A stretch of 64,000 nucleotides of DNA. Origin: an uncultured Sutterella sp. Lineage in GTDB: Bacteria; Pseudomonadota; Gammaproteobacteria; Burkholderiales; Burkholderiaceae_F. A model generated the notes under the pieces. That model made no database searches. It was not told where the DNA came from and saw only the letters and a program-made list of their open reading frames with translations. The stretch spans positions 62,001-126,000 of the forward strand of contig UQUR01000006.1 in assembly GCA_900544345.1 (NCBI GenBank). Direction: 5' to 3'. The position numbers and the translations under genes were made by a program. Numbering within the stretch: position 1 is the first letter of the stretch; each line of letters starts with the position of its first letter. Positions 17,781 to 25,539 of the stretch are shown in pieces.

Positions 17781-18585
17781 TTTTATTCTTATTAGATTGA
17801 CGTTTAAAACACTTCTTTTCAAAAAAGTGCGCTAGTCTTTCTTGATTGGGGACTGATTGGGGAAAAACGGCTAATGATTTTGCTCCGCTAACATTCCAAA
17901 TTTCAGCTGACTTTGGCGTAACGTTAAAAACAGCGCTTTTTTGATTTGAGTGTATATAGGTATCTTTTTCGGGAAAAATTTCAATTAAAGGCACTCGAAT
18001 GGTTGGCAAAACATCCTTGGGCTCAATCGCATCAATATTTAATTGAGAGGCTGCTAAGTCACCTATCACCGGGCCCCACTTATCTTTAATCCAGCCCTGT
18101 CTCGAAGCGTAACAAGATTCAAGAGCTAGACCGCAAACATCAGCCTGATTTTTTGAATAAAACTGTAGAGCTGCATCACAGCCTAAAGCCTGTGCAAAAA
18201 GCGCAACCTTACCACTGTAGTATTCAGACTGTTTAAACCATCCAAATACGGCTTGTGCATCTGACAATAATCCCGCAATTGAAGAATGCCCTAAACTGTT
18301 GCCGCAGCCACTGTAGTCAAACATAAGGACATTAAAGCCATGATCTGTTAAAAAAGCGGCTTGACCGATATTAAATGAAACGTTGTATAAGGCTGGCGTA
18401 AAAAAGAAGATCGTTCCGATTGAGTCTTTCTTTTTGGATTCGAGAACTAAACCAGCAAGCTGGTGACCAGCCGCTGCTGTGGTTTTAAATCTTTTTGCTT
18501 TTAAGCCAAAATGCTGTGGAAGCCAATATGTTCGATTGTCTGTATTAAAGAAAAAGCCTTCAACGAATCCCGACATAAATCCCAT
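17773..18585 (-). CDS. Alpha/beta-hydrolase-fold protein, probably lacking the nucleophile
   Basis: About 270 residues with the fold landmarks: TIFFFTPALYN after strand 3, FDYSGCGNS (89-97), a nucleophile-elbow region and a late Asp (FPEKDTY). The elbow that should read GxSxG is AQALG, with Ala133 at the serine position, so ordinary Ser-hydrolase chemistry is not expected. AAGGAG lies before ATG 18585. It forms a two-gene operon with hutD. It may be a binding protein, or use other residues. The loss of Ser is my alignment-free reading and should be checked. Confidence 0.72.
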   Translation of the reverse strand: MGFMSGFVEGFFFNTDNRTYWLPQHFGLKAKRFKTTAAAGHQLAGLVLESKKKDSIGTIFFFTPALYNVSFNIGQAAFLTDHGFNVLMFDYSGCGNSLGHSSIAGLLSDAQAVFGWFKQSEYYSGKVALFAQALGCDAALQFYSKNQADVCGLALESCYASRQGWIKDKWGPVIGDLAASQLNIDAIEPKDVLPTIRVPLIEIFPEKDTYIHSNQKSAVFNVTPKSAEIWNVSGAKSLAVFPQSVPNQERLAHFFEKKCFKRQSNKNKNA

Positions 18586-18603
18586 CAGTTTTCTCCTTAA
18601 AGT

Positions 18604-18641
18604 AAGAGCCAACCTTCATGGAATTTGAAAGGTTGGCTCTT
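18604..18641. terminator. Terminator after the dcu gene
   Basis: A 13-bp perfect stem (18604-18616 with 18629-18641) with a 12-nt loop. It separates the minus-strand transporter gene from the hydrolase-hutD operon. Confidence 0.7.
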
Positions 18642-18672
18642 TTAGTCAGTGTTCTAATTCAAGTAATTTAAA

Positions 18673-19989
18673 TTAGAAACCAATTCCGACCATCACCACA
18701 CCTACTGCAACAGCCACAGCCACCATTAAGATACCGGGCAATTGGAACGAGTGGTTAAACACAAATTTACCGATGTGGGTCGTTCCGGAGCGGTCCATAC
18801 CGACAGCAGCCAAAGCCGGACCAGACGTCGGGAGGATGAACAAGCAGTTAACAGCCGGGAACATAGCAACCAACATCATCGGAGAGATACCGAGAGCGAA
18901 GCCCAACGGCATAATGGCACGGGTCGTAGCACCTTGGCTGGAGAGCAAAGCGGACATAATAGCCAACACAAAGGCAAACAACACAGGCACTTGTTGTGCC
19001 AAGCCGCCAGCAACTTCCATGAACGTAGCGCTGTTGGCATGGATGAAGGAGTCAGACATCCAAGCGATACCGAACACAGCACCTAGAGAGACCACGCAAG
19101 CTGTCATCACGGGGCTCTTAACGATGCGGTTAACGTTCGGCTTGCACAAAAGGCTCATCAAAGCACCAGCGGCGAGCATGACAGCTTCAATAACGAGCGA
19201 CATACTGACTGGGCTTTCTTGACCGCGCAAAACGCGCAATTCGGGGAAGAAACCGACAACCACAATCACGATAATGGCACCGAAGAAAATAGCCACAGAC
19301 CAAGAGGCTTCTTTAGGCAATTCTTTTTCTTCAAGTACTTCAGGCGGTTGAACTTGACCGGCAGCCAAACGAGCTTGGTATGCCATATCGTCTTTGAGTT
19401 CCTTACCAACAAACATGCCGACAAAGGAGGAAACGAGAACACCGATCAAGCAGGCCGGGAACGTAATCATCAAAACGTCACCCAAACCGATATCACCAAA
19501 ACCATTTTGTTCGAGCAAGCCGACCATTGCAGCCGTTGCAGCAGAAATCGGGCAAGCCGTAATACCGACTTGGCCGGAAACAGCTGCTGCAGCCATTGCA
19601 CGTTCAGGACGAACATTGGCGTTGTATGACACTTCATAGATCACAGGCAAAATGGCATAAACCACGTTACCCGTACAGGAGCAGAATGTTAAGAAGAAGC
19701 TCACGACTGGAGCGACCACTGCAACATACTTCGGATTCTTACGGATGATCTTTGCCGCAAAGCGAACCAAGATATCCAAGCCGCCTACAGCTTCCATGCA
19801 AGATGCACAGAGGCAGACAGCAAAGATGATCAACATCACGTCAATCGGAGGAGCTGTCGGCACTACACCGAAAGCTACGGATAGAACGATTAGACCTAAT
19901 GCACCCCAGAAGCCCAGGGCAACACCACCATATCGCACGCCAATTAAAATGGCGGCAAATACGATAACGAACTGGATTAAGGTAATCAT
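18673..19989 (-). CDS. Anaerobic C4-dicarboxylate transporter, DcuA/DcuB family
   Basis: 438 residues, very hydrophobic, about ten or more membrane segments. Dcu landmarks include IGVRYGGVALGFWGALGL at the N-terminus, FFLTFCSCTGNVVYAILP and AMAAAAVSGQVGITACP. The family exchanges fumarate, malate or aspartate for succinate and feeds fumarate respiration. I cannot separate DcuA from DcuB. The stronger base composition (more GC) than neighbouring LysR genes suggests high expression. It fits the fumarate-producing lyases on both sides. No strong Shine-Dalgarno is visible before ATG 19989. Confidence 0.93.
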   Translation of the reverse strand: MITLIQFVIVFAAILIGVRYGGVALGFWGALGLIVLSVAFGVVPTAPPIDVMLIIFAVCLCASCMEAVGGLDILVRFAAKIIRKNPKYVAVVAPVVSFFLTFCSCTGNVVYAILPVIYEVSYNANVRPERAMAAAAVSGQVGITACPISAATAAMVGLLEQNGFGDIGLGDVLMITFPACLIGVLVSSFVGMFVGKELKDDMAYQARLAAGQVQPPEVLEEKELPKEASWSVAIFFGAIIVIVVVGFFPELRVLRGQESPVSMSLVIEAVMLAAGALMSLLCKPNVNRIVKSPVMTACVVSLGAVFGIAWMSDSFIHANSATFMEVAGGLAQQVPVLFAFVLAIMSALLSSQGATTRAIMPLGFALGISPMMLVAMFPAVNCLFILPTSGPALAAVGMDRSGTTHIGKFVFNHSFQLPGILMVAVAVAVGVVMVGIGF

Positions 19990-20444
19990 AGTGATTATCG
20001 GCGACCCTACTTTTTGTAAGAGCCACTCCCTATAGTTGTTTATAAATTGCTCCGATCCCGGAGCCCCTCTGAACAGCTATAACCTCATTTGCGAAATCAG
20101 ATCACAAACCAAGCACAGCAAACTGCAACAAGGAATTGGTTATTCACATATTGCATTTTGATTGTCTCAATTTGTAAGAAATAGTCACACTTTGATAAGT
20201 GAAATTTAAAACTAAGTTAAAAAATACTAATAGTTATGAATTGCAGTTAAGAGTTCATGCTAAAGTAAAAGCTAGTCCAGAAGTTTTAACTTAAGTTACA
20301 ACTTAAGTTGTTTCCTACGAATTATCAATATGTTATTTCATCGGTTATTTCTATTTAACTTTGTAATATAAAAGTCATTTACGTAATAAACAAAATCTTC
20401 AAATCTATATAAATATTAGTTATATTAATACTATTGATATAAGC
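19990..20444. other. 455-bp divergent intergenic region between dcu and LysR
   Basis: No ORF is credible. It holds a hairpin in the dcu leader (GCTCCG 20049-20054 with CGGAGC 20059-20064), a tandem palindrome (20288-20309) and long AT-rich stretches toward the LysR gene. I could not assign -35/-10 boxes with confidence. Confidence 0.6.
20288..20309. promoter_or_regulatory. Tandem 10-bp palindromes, candidate operator
   Basis: AACTTAAGTT occurs twice (20288-20297 and 20300-20309) separated by two bases, giving a 12-bp period close to one helical turn. It is in the divergent dcu-LysR intergenic region, so LysR binding is a reasonable guess. Confidence 0.5.
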
Positions 20445-21419
20445 ATGAATGATCAAAGAGTTGAAGTTCTGGAAGTTGTTAAACGTTATACGCGGACTTT
20501 CCTGACAGTTGCGCGTGAGCGCTCGTTTCTGAAAGCCGCTCAAAAACTGCGTATCACACAAAGTGCAGTCAGTCAAAAAATGTCTGCTCTTGAAGCATCG
20601 CTCGGTGTGAAGCTTTTTGACCGCACAACGAGACCCTTAAGCTTTACCACTCAAGCAAAATATTTATTGCAAATTCTTCAAAAACAGGAAGCAGAATTAA
20701 CGGAAACCATCCAAAACATACAACTTAATTCACACTGTCTGCCAGTGATTCGATTTGGGATGATCGAATCAATGACCGATTGTATTGGTTTACCTCTTAT
20801 TCAATCCTTGACGACACAAACTCATAAGGTCGTTCATATTGTTGGTACAGCTGATGCTCTTCTCAGTCGTTTGAGAAAGGATGAAGTTGAACTAATCATT
20901 ACAAGCGGAGATCTTTCAAACGAAAAGGATCTGCAGAAAATCGATATTTTTTATGATCCCCTGATTGCTGTTATTCCTAACTCGCTTCTTTCAAAGCAAA
21001 AACATTGGACTTTGTCTGAATTAATGCAATCGGGCTTGCCTTTCATTCGTTCTCCCAGCAATTCAGGCAGTGGTGCCAGCATCAACCGATTTTTAGAGCA
21101 AAACCATCTCAATATTCCTAACCAATATGAAATCGATACGAATACACTGCAGCTAAAAATGGTTGCCAATAACCGCGGTTGGACAATTACTTATGCCACT
21201 GCATGCGCCAATCAGGACTACTATGCAACGTCATTGAATTTTCAATGCATCAGTGACTTAGGACGAACCATTACTATTGCAGCAAAATATTCGGTCTCCC
21301 CTACGCTGATGACTTTGATGGGTAAAGAATGCTGCAATATTCTTAAAAATCAGACCATCCCTAAAATATTAAAAACGATACCCAGCTGTAAAGATAAAGT
21401 TAGAATCCTTGATGTTTAG
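20445..21419 (+). CDS. LysR-family transcriptional regulator
   Basis: 324 residues; helix-turn-helix FLKAAQKLRITQSAVSQKM and wing LFDRTTRPLSFT, then the effector domain. It is divergent from the dcu transporter and upstream of the M20-lyase-MmgE genes, so it could control either or both. The ATG at 20445 has only a weak Shine-Dalgarno. It belongs to the same paralogous group as the other LysR genes here. Confidence 0.92.
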   Translation: MNDQRVEVLEVVKRYTRTFLTVARERSFLKAAQKLRITQSAVSQKMSALEASLGVKLFDRTTRPLSFTTQAKYLLQILQKQEAELTETIQNIQLNSHCLPVIRFGMIESMTDCIGLPLIQSLTTQTHKVVHIVGTADALLSRLRKDEVELIITSGDLSNEKDLQKIDIFYDPLIAVIPNSLLSKQKHWTLSELMQSGLPFIRSPSNSGSGASINRFLEQNHLNIPNQYEIDTNTLQLKMVANNRGWTITYATACANQDYYATSLNFQCISDLGRTITIAAKYSVSPTLMTLMGKECCNILKNQTIPKILKTIPSCKDKVRILDV

Positions 21420-21455
21420 TCTAATCTTATAACTTAGATCAGACTAAACTTTTAT
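21415..21455 (+). terminator. Terminator overlapping the LysR stop codon
   Basis: TTTAGTCT pairs with AGACTAAA, extended by ATCT/AGAT across one mismatch (21415-21427 with 21436-21448), followed by CTTTTATT. The stem includes the TAG stop. Confidence 0.65.
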
Positions 21456-21523
21456 TGCTTCACAGTATAAAAACTCAGGCCTACTCTTTAAATAAGCACT
21501 ATTGTCAGTTAAGGAGGCCGGCC

Positions 21524-22726
21524 ATGTTCTCACCCCAAGAAATCTCTGATTATGTTGACCAGCATCAAGATGAGGCCCTTCAATTTCTAAAAGAAATTAT
21601 TCAAACACCCAGTGTTACGGGTGATGAAGAAGCGGTGAGCTTTGTCTTTGAAAAATGGATGAAAAAAATGGGGCTTGATGTACAACGCATTGAAGCCAAG
21701 CCTCATCGGCCTAATTTATATGCTGAGTGGTTTGGTTCTCAAAAAGGTAAACGCTTTGTTTTCAATGGTCATATGGATGTATTTCCACCGGATGCAAAAG
21801 ATCCAGGCTGGTACGGTCCCTGGTCAGGTAAAGTGGTCAATGGGTACCTTTATGGCAGAGGTGCCTGTGATATGAAAGGCGGCGATGCCTGCGCGATGAT
21901 GGCGGTCAGCTTTTTAAAACAAATGGGATTTGATCCCAAAGGAAGTGTTGCTCTGACCTGGATGTGTGATGAAGAAAATGGTGGGGCGCTCGGCGTTCAG
22001 TATTTATTGAAGACACGCCCAGAATTACTTAAAGGAGATTTTGGTATCTGCCCAGAACCCTCAAACAGTGTGCTGATGCCTAAGCTTTGTGGAATTCTTA
22101 GAGGCACAATTACTTATACTGGTACCGCCGGTCATACGGCATTGCTTTATGAGGGCAAGACCTGCATACAGAAAGCTTGTGATGCTATTGAAGCTCTTTA
22201 TCAGTTAAATAGTCAATTGATTCAACGCCCGGTCGCAGATAATGTTCCGCCCCCTCACCTAAGTATTGCTGTGATAAATGGAGGAACCGCAGCCAATGTC
22301 TTTCCATCCAAAACCACATTCTGGTTCGATCGCCGTTTAATTCCAGGCGAAAACCACGATCAAGCTCTTAAAGAAATTACTGATGTTTTAGATCAACTCA
22401 AAGAAAAAGACGCCTCTTATGAGTATCAGATTAATGTAACGTCCCGCCGGCCATTGCTTGATGTGGATTTTAACGATCCCTGCGTTGAGCTAATTAAACG
22501 CTCCTATAGGGAAATTATGGGCAAAGATGTAAAAGTCGCGGTAGGTGCCGGAGCGTGTGACGCCTCTTGGATTCAAAAAGTTGTTGGAACTCCTATGCCA
22601 TTTTTTGGAGGTGCTGAAGACTTTGCCGAATGTGCAATGGCAAAACCCAACGAACGTATTTTGCTTAAGACTTACTACGACTTTATCAAAATTTACATGA
22701 TGAGCGTGGTCAATGCCCTTAGTTAA
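21524..22726 (+). CDS. M20-family metallohydrolase (ArgE/DapE/CPG2-like), copy 1
   Basis: 400 residues. Metal-site motifs GHMDVFPPD (His83, Asp85), GRGACDMKGG (Asp116) and CDEENGG (Glu150-Glu151), plus FGICPEPSN, place it in M20 deacylases/peptidases; AGHTALLY is in the dimerisation lid and FWFDRRLIPGE follows. The last metal-ligand histidine, normally in H-x-P-N-E near the C-terminus, appears to be Ala373 (AKPNE). A perfect AAGGAGG decides ATG 21524. It is followed 17 nt later by a close paralogue of identical length. Probably hydrolyses an amide bond in an N-acyl amino acid or dipeptide; substrate unknown. Confidence 0.88.
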   Translation: MFSPQEISDYVDQHQDEALQFLKEIIQTPSVTGDEEAVSFVFEKWMKKMGLDVQRIEAKPHRPNLYAEWFGSQKGKRFVFNGHMDVFPPDAKDPGWYGPWSGKVVNGYLYGRGACDMKGGDACAMMAVSFLKQMGFDPKGSVALTWMCDEENGGALGVQYLLKTRPELLKGDFGICPEPSNSVLMPKLCGILRGTITYTGTAGHTALLYEGKTCIQKACDAIEALYQLNSQLIQRPVADNVPPPHLSIAVINGGTAANVFPSKTTFWFDRRLIPGENHDQALKEITDVLDQLKEKDASYEYQINVTSRRPLLDVDFNDPCVELIKRSYREIMGKDVKVAVGAGACDASWIQKVVGTPMPFFGGAEDFAECAMAKPNERILLKTYYDFIKIYMMSVVNALS

Positions 22727-22743
22727 TCAAAACGGAGAGAAAA

Positions 22744-23946
22744 ATGCTCACAGCCAAACAAATATCTGATTACGTAGATGCTCACAAAGATGAAGCTATT
22801 GAATTCTTGCAAGAGATAGTCCAGACTCCGAGCGTCACAGGTAATGAAGAACCAGTTAGCTTTGTTTTTGAAAAATGGATGAAGATGGCCGGTCTTGATG
22901 TGCAGAGAATTGAAGCCAAACCCCATCGTCCTAATTTATATGCTGAGTGGTTCGGTTCTCAAAAAGGCAAGCGATTTGTTTTTAATGGTCATATGGATGT
23001 TTTTCCTCCCGATGATCGTGATCCTGGATACTTCGGTCCGTGGTCAGGGAAAATCCAAGACGGCTTTCTCTATGGCAGAGGTTCCTGCGACATGAAAGGT
23101 GGCGATGCCGGAGTCATGATGGCCGTACTCTTTCTAAAAAAAATGGGATTTGACCCCAAAGGCAGTGTCGCCTTAACTTGGATGTGCGACGAAGAAAACG
23201 GCGGCGAACTGGGAGTTCAGTACCTTTTGAAAAATTACCCTCATATTCTCAAAGGAGATTTCGGAATTTGTCCCGAACCCTCTAACGGCGTTCTCTTTCC
23301 ACAGCACTGCGGAATTTTAAGAGGTACTGTCACATACACTGGAGAAGCCGGTCATACCGCCCTACTCTACCATGGTGAAACTTGCATTCAAAAAGCGGTT
23401 AAAGCAATTAGTGCCCTTTATCAGTTAAATGATGAATTGTTGAAAAGACCAGTTGGTGTTAATGTTCCGCCTCCTCATCTGACTGTGGCAGTCATCAATG
23501 GAGGAACTGCTGCGAATGTATTCCCTTCAAAGGTAACATTTTGGTTTGACCGCAGACTAATTCCCGGTGAAACTCATGATCAAGCCTTAAAAGAAATCAC
23601 CGATGTTTTAGATGCACTGAAGGCCAAAGACAGCAACTATGACTACGAGATTGCTGTTACTTCTAAGCGTCCCCTTTTGGAAATTCCTGATGGAGATCCG
23701 TTCATTGAGTTAGTAAAAAAATCCTATAAGCAAATTATGGGTAAAGATGTAAAGGTTGCTGTAGGTCCAGCCGGATCGGACGCAGCCTGGATTCATAAAG
23801 TCACTGGAATGCCCATCCCATTTTTCGGGGCAGCCGATGACTTTTCCGAATTTGCCATGGGCAAACCTAATGAAAGGCTTCATCTGGAAAACTGGTTTGA
23901 TTTTATTAAGGTCTACATGATGACGGTAGTCAACGCACTAAGTTAA
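22744..23946 (+). CDS. M20-family metallohydrolase, copy 2
   Basis: 400 residues, co-linear with copy 1 with no obvious gaps and long identical stretches (for example NGGTAANVFPSK). It keeps GHMDVFPPD, GRGSCDMKGG and CDEENGG. The expected final His is Gly373 (GKPNE), so both copies lack it. GGAGAG lies before ATG 22744. A tandem duplication that has diverged, most visibly in the last quarter (AGSDAAW against AGACDASW), which suggests different substrate preference or a heterodimer, since M20 lids complete the active site across the dimer. Confidence 0.88.
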   Translation: MLTAKQISDYVDAHKDEAIEFLQEIVQTPSVTGNEEPVSFVFEKWMKMAGLDVQRIEAKPHRPNLYAEWFGSQKGKRFVFNGHMDVFPPDDRDPGYFGPWSGKIQDGFLYGRGSCDMKGGDAGVMMAVLFLKKMGFDPKGSVALTWMCDEENGGELGVQYLLKNYPHILKGDFGICPEPSNGVLFPQHCGILRGTVTYTGEAGHTALLYHGETCIQKAVKAISALYQLNDELLKRPVGVNVPPPHLTVAVINGGTAANVFPSKVTFWFDRRLIPGETHDQALKEITDVLDALKAKDSNYDYEIAVTSKRPLLEIPDGDPFIELVKKSYKQIMGKDVKVAVGPAGSDAAWIHKVTGMPIPFFGAADDFSEFAMGKPNERLHLENWFDFIKVYMMTVVNALS

Positions 23947-23956
23947 AAGTTCTGTA

Positions 23957-24000
23957 TTAAGGGTCTTCTTTTACAAGCTAAAGGAAGACCTTAACTTTTG
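23957..24000 (+). terminator. Hairpin between M20 copy 2 and the ArgH-like gene
   Basis: A 15-bp stem with one bulged G (23957-23972 with 23980-23994) is followed by CTTTTG. It lies only 12 nt from the next start codon, so it may act as an attenuator. Confidence 0.55.
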
Positions 24001-24011
24001 GGGGTGTATCA

Positions 24012-25535
24012 ATGGTAAAAATGGCTGAAAGTATTCAACGCGGACGCATGGTTAAAACTCCAGCTCCTGAACTCGCTAAGCACATTATGAGGCCGGGAAT
24101 GGAAGAAGAAAGGGCTCACTCCTATCAGACACTCTGTGATATCAATAAAGCGCACGTTTTGATGTTGGCTAAACAAAACATTATTCAACACAGTGTGGCA
24201 AAGAAAATTCTGCAAGTGACTCAAGAGATTGCCGCTCAGGAAAAAAATCCAGAATTCGATATCAATCCAAATTTAGAAGATTTTTATATTGTTCTTGAAC
24301 GTTATTTAATCGCTAAAACCTCATTGGAAATCGGTGGACAACAGCACACAGCGCGCTCCAGAAATGATCTGTACGCAACGATGCATCGATTGGATTTACG
24401 CAAGCAATATCTAGAACTTGCTCCCAAATTTATTGCTCTCAGAAAAAGATTTTTAGAGTTAGCCAGAACTGGATACGATATTGTCCTTTCGGGTGTAACG
24501 CACTTGCAGCCAGCTGAACCTATCACATTAGCGCATTATTACTCTGCTATTTTGGCTGTCATGCAGCGTGACTACAAACGCTTTTCTGCAGTTTGGGACT
24601 GCCTTAATCAGTGCCCGTTGGGTGGGACCTCTATGGGCTCAACCACATTTAATATAGATCGCCAATACACCTCTGATCTCCTCGGTTTTGACAAGCCTGT
24701 TGAAAATTCTCTTGACTGCACTACCCGTGACTACGCCTTGGAATTCACCGCCGCTTTAGCAATGTCGGCTTGTTCTCTGTCGCGTTTTGCAATGGACCAT
24801 TATCTTTTTTCCACTCCGGAATATGGCTATATAGAGCTCGACGACAGCGTTGCAGGATCATCCTCAATCATGCCTCAAAAGAAAAATCCCATTACATTGG
24901 AACACATCAAAGGCAAAAGCGGTCACTTAGCATCATTTTTTATGAGCGTTTTTTGTGCACAAAAAAATGTTCCTTTTATGCACTGCCATGATATTTCTCA
25001 TGAATCAATGCGCTACGTTAACAGTGCCGTTAAAGAGTTTGACGCCCAACTGGATCTTTTTATTGCGACTCTAAGGGACATTCAGTATCGACCAGAAAAA
25101 ATGCTTGAAAGAGCCCGAAGCAATTTTTGCACTGTAACAGAATTAGCTAACTGGCTGGTTCGAATAGACGGCGTATCGTTTAGAACGGCACATGAAACCT
25201 GCGGCAGTTTGGTTGGCTACATGATTGAACGGCATTTAAGGTCTGACCAGATTACTCTTGAAGATCTTAATCATAACTGTCAGCTTCATGGTTTCAAAAC
25301 AAAAATGACTGATCAACAGGTCCAGCAAGCTCTCGATCCGTTATTGAGTGTACACAGTAAAACTTGCCGAGGCGGCACAGCAAAAGCAGAAGTTCAAAGA
25401 CAACTTGATTTGATAGAAGAACAAATCTCAAAAGATGAAAGCGAACTGTTAGAGCGACAACATCGGGTCCAGAGAGCAAAAGCACAATTGGAACATAAAA
25501 CTGACGAGTTCATTGAGCACTTTCCCGGAGAATAA
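24012..25535 (+). CDS. ArgH-like C-N lyase, long form (copy 3)
   Basis: 507 residues. It has QQHTARSRND, SGVTHLQPAEP with the catalytic His, and GSSSIMPQKKNP, plus the charged C-terminal helix of the long group. It is more divergent than copies 1 and 2: SLDCTTRDYA is one residue shorter than the equivalent SIDCVASRDYA. GGGGGTG precedes ATG 24012. The next gene, an MmgE/PrpD protein, starts 4 nt after its stop. In Agrobacterium tumefaciens BY6, iminodisuccinate is degraded by an MmgE/PrpD-family epimerase plus a C-N lyase, so this pair could act on a comparable N-substituted aspartate. Confidence 0.87.
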   Translation: MVKMAESIQRGRMVKTPAPELAKHIMRPGMEEERAHSYQTLCDINKAHVLMLAKQNIIQHSVAKKILQVTQEIAAQEKNPEFDINPNLEDFYIVLERYLIAKTSLEIGGQQHTARSRNDLYATMHRLDLRKQYLELAPKFIALRKRFLELARTGYDIVLSGVTHLQPAEPITLAHYYSAILAVMQRDYKRFSAVWDCLNQCPLGGTSMGSTTFNIDRQYTSDLLGFDKPVENSLDCTTRDYALEFTAALAMSACSLSRFAMDHYLFSTPEYGYIELDDSVAGSSSIMPQKKNPITLEHIKGKSGHLASFFMSVFCAQKNVPFMHCHDISHESMRYVNSAVKEFDAQLDLFIATLRDIQYRPEKMLERARSNFCTVTELANWLVRIDGVSFRTAHETCGSLVGYMIERHLRSDQITLEDLNHNCQLHGFKTKMTDQQVQQALDPLLSVHSKTCRGGTAKAEVQRQLDLIEEQISKDESELLERQHRVQRAKAQLEHKTDEFIEHFPGE

Positions 25536-25539
25536 CTTT

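Noticed and set aside
18742..19640. Several plus-strand frames opposite the dcu gene
   Set aside because: They are antisense shadows of a clear membrane transporter and have no recognisable protein features.
20090..20130. CRP-like site upstream of dcu
   Set aside because: Only one half-site (TGTGA) is good; the other half has several mismatches.
21524..23946. Tandem M20 genes as an assembly duplication
   Set aside because: The two copies differ throughout at DNA and protein level and have different ribosome binding sites.
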